Source: Hirsutella rhossiliensis (Eukaryota; Ascomycota; Sordariomycetes; Hypocreales; Ophiocordycipitaceae). Taken from it: 64,000 nucleotides of DNA. A program made the position numbers and the translations under genes. Every line of letters starts with the position of its first letter. Position 1 is the stretch's first letter. Shown piece after piece: positions 56,993-64,000 of this stretch. The notes under the pieces were generated by a model. It made no database searches. It was not told the origin of the DNA and saw nothing but the letters and a program-made list of their open reading frames with translations. The DNA lies in NCBI RefSeq assembly GCF_020360975.1, contig NW_025408677.1, positions 2,480,001-2,544,000 of the forward strand. The letters run 5' to 3'.

Positions 56993-59900
56993 ATGTCTCT
57001 GCTCTCTGCCGACGTCCATGCCGAGCTGACGCAGCTCCTCCAAGCCCTGCAGTCCGCCGACAATGCCGTCCGCTCTCAGGCTGAAGAGCACCTCCAGAGC
57101 AACTGGACCAGCTCACGCCCAGAGGTCCTGTTGATGGGGCTCGCGGAGCAAATCCAGGGTGCTGGTGACAATGCTGTGCGTCTCTCCCAACGCCTCCTTC
57201 CTCGCCTTGCCACTTCCACGTTCCTCTACTGACAGAAAATTCTACGCATCGCGTTAGACTCGCTCCTTTGCCGCCCTTATATTTCGTCGCATCTCGTCAA
57301 AAACCCGCAAGATGGAGTCGGGCGAAAATGCCGACATGTTCTACTCCCTCTCCAAGGACCAAGCCGCCGTTATCCGCAACAAGCTTCTCGAGACCCTTGC
57401 TACTGAAGCTGACCGCACAGTCCGGAACAAAATTAGTGACGCCGTGGCCGAGGTTGCGCGCCAATATGTCGATAATAGTCAGTGGCTCTGAATCCCTCGC
57501 TCGACCTGCTTCGCCTACGATACTAACGTCCTCGACAGACGATGCCTGGCCAGAGCTTCTTGGGGCCCTCTTCCAGCTCAGCCAAGCGCCTGAGGCTGAA
57601 AAACGCCATAATGCTTTCCGCGTCTTCACAACGACCCCGAGTATCATTGAGAGGCAGCATGAGGAGGCAGTCCTTCAAGCATTCCAAAAAGGTTTCAAGG
57701 ACGATGCCGTCATGGTACGGGTTTGGACTTCTCCATCATCCCCACGTGCAGCCCGCTGACTGTCTTGGACTAGGTTCGTCTTGCAGCCATGGAGGCCTTT
57801 GCTGCCTTCTTCCGAACCATCAGCAAGAAATCCCAGATGAAATACTATTCGCTGATTCCGGACCTGCTCAACGTCTTGCCTCCCATCAAAGAGTCCGAGG
57901 ACTCTGAGGATCTGAGCAAAGCGCTTCTGGCTCTCATTGACCTTGCGGAATCCGCGCCCAAAATGTTCAAGCAACTGTTCCACAATTTGGTGCAGTTCAA
58001 TATTTCCGTCATCCAAGACAAGGAGCTTGACAGTATTTGCAGGCAAAACGCCCTTGAACTAATGGCCACATTCGCCGACTATGCGCCCTCAATGTGCAGA
58101 AAAGACGTCTCCTACACGACTGATATGATCACTCAGTGTCTGAGTTTGATGACCGACTTGGGCGAAGACGATGACGATGCCACCGAGTGGCTGGCCTCGG
58201 ACGACGTGAGTAACGGCCGAATCTGCATATCAAAACGTCCGCTAATCGGCCCTCGACAGTTGGACCAAGACGAAAGCGACCAGTATCATGTGGCCGGTGA
58301 GCAGACCATGGATCGCCTGGCCAACAAGCTTGGCGGCCAGACCATCCTGGCGCCAACGTTCAACTGGCTGCCCCGAATGACAAACTCCATGGCTTGGAGG
58401 GATCGCCACGCGGCTCTGATGGCCATATCGGCCATTTCAGAGGGATGCCGTGATCTAATGATCGGTGAGCTCAGCCAGGTGCTCGACCTGGTCATTCCGG
58501 CTCTGCAGGATCCGCACCCCCGGGTGCGCTGGGCTGGGTGCAACGCTCTGGGCCAGATGAGCACAGACTTTGCCCCCAAGATGCAGAGTGACTTCTACGA
58601 CAGGGTGCTGAATGCCATTATACCCGTCCTCAGCTCCCCCGAAGCGCGTGTCAAGTCTCACGCTGCGGCGGCACTGGTCAACTTTTGCGAAGAGGCAGAG
58701 AAGTCTGTCCTGGAACCCTACCTGGATGACCTTTTGTCCCAGCTCTTTCAGTTGCTGCAGAGCGACAAGCGCTTTGTGCAGGAGCAAGCTTTGTCTACCA
58801 TTGCAACCATTGCCGATGCAGCCGAGGCGGCTTTCTCCAAGTACTACGACACTTTGATGCCCCTGCTCGTCAATGTACTGCAGAACCAGAACGAAAAGGA
58901 GTATCGGCTCTTGCGTGCCAAGGCCATGGAGTGTGCCACTCTCATTGCCCTGGCCGTCGGGCGTGAACGACTCGGTGGCGACGCCATGACGCTGGTCAAT
59001 CTTCTCGCCAACATACAGACCAGCATTGTCGATTCCGACGACCCGCAAGCGCAATATCTGATGCACTGCTGGGGTCGAATGTGCCGCGTGCTTGGCTCCG
59101 ACTTTATGCCATTTTTGGCCGACGTCATGCCGCCCGTTCTCGAGCTCGCCGGGGCCAAGGCCGATATACAGCTGCTGGAAGACGATGAGCAGGCTGAGCA
59201 AATGAGCGGCGAGGACGGCTGGGAATTCGTTCCTCTCAAAGGCAAGATGATTGGTATCCGGACGAGCACCATGGACGACAAGCATATGGCCATTGAGCTC
59301 TTGATCGTCTACGCCCAGGTCCTCGAGGCCGAGTTTGCCCCTTACGTGGCCAACATCATGGAGAAGATTGCCCTGCCCGGTCTTGCCTTCTTCTTCCACG
59401 ATCCTGTGCGCTACATCTCGGCGAAGCTTGTGCCCCACCTTCTGAGCTCGTACAAGAAGGCTTACGGCTGCCCCTCCAACGAACTCGCGGGCCTCTGGAA
59501 CGCGACGGCAGACAAGCTCTTGGAAGTGCTGACGGCCGAGCCTTCCATTGAAACGCTGGCTGAAATGTACCAGTGCTTCTACGAGTCTATGCAGGTTGTT
59601 GGCAGAGATTGCCTCAGTCCTGAGCACATGACACGGTTCATCGACTCTGTTCATTCTGCCCTGGAGGACTACAAAGACCGAGTCGCCCAGCGAGCCGAGG
59701 ACAAGGAAGGTGCAACGGCCGACGACGTGGAAGACGAAGCTGAGGAGACGCTCCTTGCCATTGAGGACGACCAGACCCTTTTGTCTGACATGAACAAGGC
59801 ATTTCATTCCATTTTCAAGCACCATGGTGCAACCTTTTTGCCGGCTTGGGAGCGGCTGATGACGACGTACGAAGGGTTTCTGAGATCTCCAGACTCCACA

Positions 59901-60599
59901 CAGCGGCAGTGGGGTTTGTGCATCATTGACGATGTGCTCGAGTATTGCGGGCCAGATAGTTTTCGTTACGCCAACTACATCTCGCAGCCTCTGGTTGACG
60001 GCTGCAGGGATTCGTCACCAGCCATTCGGCAAGCCGCAGCATACGGGATCGGCGTCGTGGCTCATCGCGGCGGCGCGTCGTGGTCGCAGTTCCTTGGAGG
60101 GGCGGTGCCGTTTCTTTTCCAGGTGACGCAGGTACCCGATGCGAGGAACGAGGAGAACGCCTACGCGACCGAGAACGCATGTGCTGCCCTTGCCAAGATC
60201 CTACACTACAACCCGGGCAGTGTTGCAGACGTACAAACCGTGACTTCGCAGTGGCTAGACACTTTGCCGGTGACGAACGATGAAGAGGCAGCGCCCTATG
60301 CATATGCGTACTTGGCCGAGCTGATTGACCAGTAAGTGGGCCGCACCCGGGGGAACATGGAGAAAGACGGTGGCTAACGCACTCCCAACAGACGACATCC
60401 GGTGGTCATGGGCCAGGCCAGCAAGTTGTTTGTGTTTATTGCACAGGCGCTCGAGGCTGAGACGCTGCAAGGGCAGACAGCCAGCCGGGTGGTGGCGGCT
60501 ACGAACACGCTGCTTACAACAGCCAACGTCGACCCGATGCCTTTACTCCAGCAATTTTCGCAAGACTCGCAGCGAACGATTATGGGATATTTCAGCTAG
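56993..60599 (+). CDS. PSE1: Importin beta-family karyopherin Kap121/Pse1 (importin-5 type)
   Basis: Nuclear import receptor with HEAT repeats that carries ribosomal proteins, histones and other cargo through pores with Ran. Six exons, 56993..57175, 57258..57477, 57539..57714, 57774..58205, 58260..60331 and 60392..60599, give 1096 residues, near the yeast Pse1 length. Motifs: ALQSADNAVRSQAEEHL at the N-terminus, TRSFAALIFRRISSKTRKME after intron 1, DPHPRVRWAGCNALGQMSTD, an acidic linker (GATADDVEDEAEETLLAIED) and IRQAAAYGIGVVAHRGG near the end. Intron 4 (58206..58259) is 54 bp, a multiple of three without a stop, so retention would insert 18 residues. Intron 1's acceptor was chosen at 57257, which restores TRSFAAL; the nearer AG at 57237 does not. 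Confidence 0.95.
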
Positions 60600-63500
60600 G
60601 AGCTGACCTTGTCCCAACAGACTTGACGGGGCATTCTCTTCTCTTCTTTCCCTCTGGAGAGCCCCTAGCTGGGGGCATCCGGCGCACGGGCATAGAGAGA
60701 GTTTGAGAGGAGGGTCGAGGACAGGAGAGATGGATTTTGCGCTGCACACCAATGATACCAATTCGAGCTCAGGGTGCAACGGCGCTTCGTCGTGCTGCTT
60801 GACAGCCATAGACCCTCGAGGGTTGGCGGCGAGGTTGGGCAATGCCATGCGCGAGAAATGATTTCTAGAGTGCCAACGTGCGGCATTGGAGCCTAAAAAT
60901 GGAACGACTCGCGGTCTCGCACCGACAGGACTGGCATGTGGGTGAATATGTAGACGACAGGAACAAGGCAGGCAATCGCCTGGTGATGAAGCAAGGGACA
61001 TGAGTTGACAAAGGGGAAAGGCCATGATGTACTTCGTACGCAAGGCTTGTATTAGCTAGCTACCGTATGTGGCTAGCCATGGCTTTGGTGCCTAAGTAGG
61101 CTCCCTCCCATTGAATACAATGACCTGCACTACAACCTAAATACCTATCTATGCCACATAGCCAGGCAGGACAGTACAAGTGGCGAGGACGGCTGCAGAG
61201 GAACGACAAGCTGTAGCACAGATGACGGGTGCAAAGCAAGGCAGTTGACAAAGGGGCGGAACAGCGGCATGTGTGCCCCGGTATAATAAGGCAGGCAGGC
61301 AGGCAGGCAGGTAGACAGTAATAATAAAGGCATATTAGTGATTACCTACCTACTGTATTACCTATTCTGATGTAAGGAGAGACGAGGCTAGAGACAGGTT
61401 TACCAGAGCATGACGCCACATGTGCGCTAACTCGGCAGCGCGGCACCAGATGGTCCGGACTGCATCAAGAATGGAAAGGACAGGTGGCTCTGACTACCGA
61501 GCAAGTAGGTAAAGAAGTAAAGGAAGGTAATGACTAGTTGATGCCCCTGACAAGCGAGGACGGCGGAGGGATGGCAAACGGAGAGATGGTAAATGGCTTT
61601 GGTTCTTGCCGCACTCGTTGACGCCCTTTTCATTCTTTATTTCTCCTCACTTGCCCTTCTCTTGGGTCCCAAGCCGGTAGGAACTGTTCTACCAGAGGAG
61701 ACGTTCACTCACGTCCATGGGAGGCGGCAATGGATAACCTACCTAGGTAGGTAGTTACCTAGTATAATTACGGTAGGTATAGGTAAGCGGCCACGACAAT
61801 TGTCCCGCTAGGAGAATAGGAGAAGTTCTCGGTACAAAGAGGTACTCACTTACCTGGACGTGATACGAGCATGCACGGAGCGAGTGCCCCGCCAGCACCT
61901 TCTGCTCGAACGCAAAAGCAAAGGGCCCAGCAGCAGTCAGTCACCTGCTTCACCCCTTGCTACGGGTCTGGTTTGTGGTTTGTCAGCGACCTGGAAATAC
62001 CGTATGTAATTACTCTTCGTACAGAATTTCGTCAAAATGCCATATGGGCTGGCTGGGTCCGTCTCCAACGACGGTTCAACAGTCACAGTCCGGGCCGCGA
62101 CACGTCGTCTTCACCTCGGCGCCGAATCGAAATGCCTGCCTTACCGCACCATGCCGCAAGCAGGGCACCTGCAAGCATCCCCAGTACCGCTCGCTGCAGC
62201 TCAAGACAAGGGTGTCTGTGCAGCGCCTTGTGTAGTTGAGTGGCTTGGAAATACCCAGCAAGCACATGCACTCTGTTCCGACTAGTCACAACTTTGTGCA
62301 TTCTGAGTCACAACGCCCGACATTTGCTGCAAGTGCTTTGTCTGTGCTGCCCGAAACAATAGGCCTTCTTTTCGGGAGGTGTCCCAAGATGCAAGCTGGT
62401 CCCTCGAGGCTCATGGCGAACACGTTGCCCGGCAGGGGAATGCGGTTGCAGGCATCTGACACTTGCTCTACATGATGCACTGCTGCTGCTCTAAAAACGA
62501 TGAGCCTTCCACTCGAATGACAGATGAGCAACCGCATACTACCTACCCATGTACGGGCCTGCAACGAACCTGTCACCTCAGGAACAGCTTCCGGCATTCT
62601 TGTTGCTGCCGTCGCCGTCGCCGCGCCCTTGACCTGGTCGTAGTGATCTCCGCCGCTCGGGTCAGCCCTCGGGAGAAAAGAGGATTGTCGCTCAATTACT
62701 CTTCGTCCTGTTCCACACCCGGTAACCTGCCCAGCCTTGGTGCCCGGTCACATCTGATGGGATGGCAGCGTGCGTGCTGGTTAGAGCACGGGGACAGCCA
62801 GGTCCAACGAGAATTTAGTCTTCGTATCGGAGCCCTGTCTCTCCTCTTGCCTTCTTGTCGCCTCTTTTCCCTCGCGATGCGTGACGTCTGCTCCTCACCA
62901 TTAAGCCAGGTACAAGGTCCATCCTCAGCGGCATGGCATCGGGTTACAGCGGGACCGTGGTAAGTTACATATGCACACAGCCCGTCAGGTCCCTGAATCG
63001 AGACTTTTCCCTACTACTAACTAGCACTTCGCTGGCCACTTGCCAATGAGCGAGCGGGCTATCGAGCAGATACCTCAAGCATGTGCAAATCAACTGGCCT
63101 GCGGGTATATACACGAACCTAAAAGTACCGACACCGTGGTTGCCTATATAGTGACGTCTACTCGGTGGACTACAAAGATCCTACACCGGTGCTGTGTTAA
63201 GGACTCAGCGGGCAAGAAGGTCTTTGCATTGAGCCTGTAATAATTAGCAGGGGTCCGAAAATCATTTTCTCCGCCCTGTCTCAAGTGGATATGCAACAAC
63301 AAGCTTTTAAAAACGGCCCGAGAGTCGACTTGGGCAAACATGCTGTTCTGTTTGAACAGTACAGTACATGCAAATCCGGCAATGCTGGGCGATGGAGTAC
63401 AAACATGCGAGAAACTCTACCCGAGAGTACCTTCAGGGTTATGCTCAAATTTAACCCCCTATAAGAGGGCTTGCGCTAGTAAGTTGTCTCTTGTGTGGCA

Positions 63501-64000
63501 TTTTGCTTGGCCCCGGTTGGTGAAGGTCTCATAATCGCCAATTGTAAAGCGTATGGGCGTAGAGATTCCATGCTGCCAAGTAGGGTTCGACCAGTTGTCA
63601 AGGCCTACTGCTTCTCGTCGGTATCCGAATGGACTCTCCGCTGGGTACAATTGCCAAGCGCCTTGATCAGGATTTTGCTCGACGCCTCTTTGCAGCGTAG
63701 CATTACCACCCGAAACAAACCCCGCCTCCACCCCCCATGTCAAGTGGAAAACAAGAGAAGAGAAAAAAGCAGAACGAAGAAGTGAGGGGGAGAAAAGCTT
63801 TGAATGTACAGTCGAGTAAAGCGTCCGAGGCTTTTGGTTGAACGGCTAGAGAATGGTATTGCTCTATTTACTTCTATGTACATGTTTTGTACGGCCTTGG
63901 TACAAGATGCGCACCTGCACAGTAGTGTCGGTAGGAAAGGAAGGCAGGCGCACCGGGGAGGGTGTTGAAGCAGGTAGGTGTGTAAGTTATACCTTAGCGT
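60600..64000. other. Gene-poor region at the right end
   Basis: 3.4 kb without a gene I can support. Contains the (GGCA)n run at 61290, a cluster of AGGTAGGTA/ACCTAGG motifs at 61735-61795, GTACAGTACAGTAC-type boxes near 63357 and a low-GC patch at 63230-63330. Many short frames on both strands show no protein features I recognise. Confidence 0.5.
61290..61312. repeat. (GGCA)n microsatellite
   Basis: Five uninterrupted GGCA units followed by GGTA; a simple tandem repeat in non-coding DNA. Confidence 0.85.

Noticed and set aside
58455..59825. 456-residue open frame antisense to KAP121
   Set aside because: Antisense shadow of a well-supported gene.
61290..61312. Possible CRISPR-like or satellite array
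   Set aside because: It is a plain GGCA microsatellite without spacers, and the genome is eukaryotic.
63505..63600. tRNA-Met-like sequence (CTCATAA loop, GGTTCGACC box)
   Set aside because: No matching anticodon stem or acceptor stem could be formed, even with an intron; the boxes are likely chance.

Overview
The window is nuclear DNA of a filamentous ascomycete, most likely a Sordariomycete near Hypocreales. Genes carry several 50-100 bp spliceosomal introns with GTRNGT donors, coding DNA is GC-rich with long antisense open frames, and promoters are pyrimidine-rich. The gene content is fungal (Dam1/DASH, Gaa1, Rbd2-type rhomboid, Fks1, Sds23), and there are Fot1/pogo and Copia elements, one with RIP-like decay. 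Gene models were built by hand from splice signals and frame continuity; family assignments come from recognising protein motifs, not from a search.

Layout. 1-15 kb is dense housekeeping: the 3' part of RPN9, a secreted GPI-type intradiol dioxygenase, GAA1, the rhomboid protease RBD2, HNT1, a Sec14/CRAL-TRIO protein, DAM1 and BUD20. 15.1-23.5 kb is a nest of transposons: two ~380 bp MITE-like elements with 8-bp target duplications, one inside the other, a RIP-decayed Fot1-like element in the arm of the inner one, and a Copia retrotransposon with two identical LTRs at its edge. 24.9-29.2 kb is mitochondrial aconitase, whose third intron is 1.6 kb long and holds a frameshifted GIY-YIG/C2H2 zinc-finger gene.

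30-34 kb holds MOG1 and an SprT-type metallopeptidase with an HMG-like tail. A ~4 kb gene-free stretch then precedes FKS1 (beta-1,3-glucan synthase), followed by LCB1 (serine palmitoyltransferase), a GH17 cell-wall glucanase-like gene, a NYN-domain protein and SDS23. A Fot1/pogo transposon with an intact catalytic region lies at 54.4-56.5 kb, just upstream of the importin PSE1/KAP121. The last 3.4 kb has no gene I can support.

There is no operon-type logic. Themes that recur are cell wall and membrane (FKS1, GH17, GAA1, LCB1, CRAL-TRIO), nuclear transport (MOG1, KAP121) and mitosis/proteostasis (DAM1, SDS23, RPN9). The most unusual items are the nuclease-like gene nested in the aconitase intron, the readable transposon nest, and an FKS1 hot spot 1 with Tyr and Val where Phe and Pro are usual.
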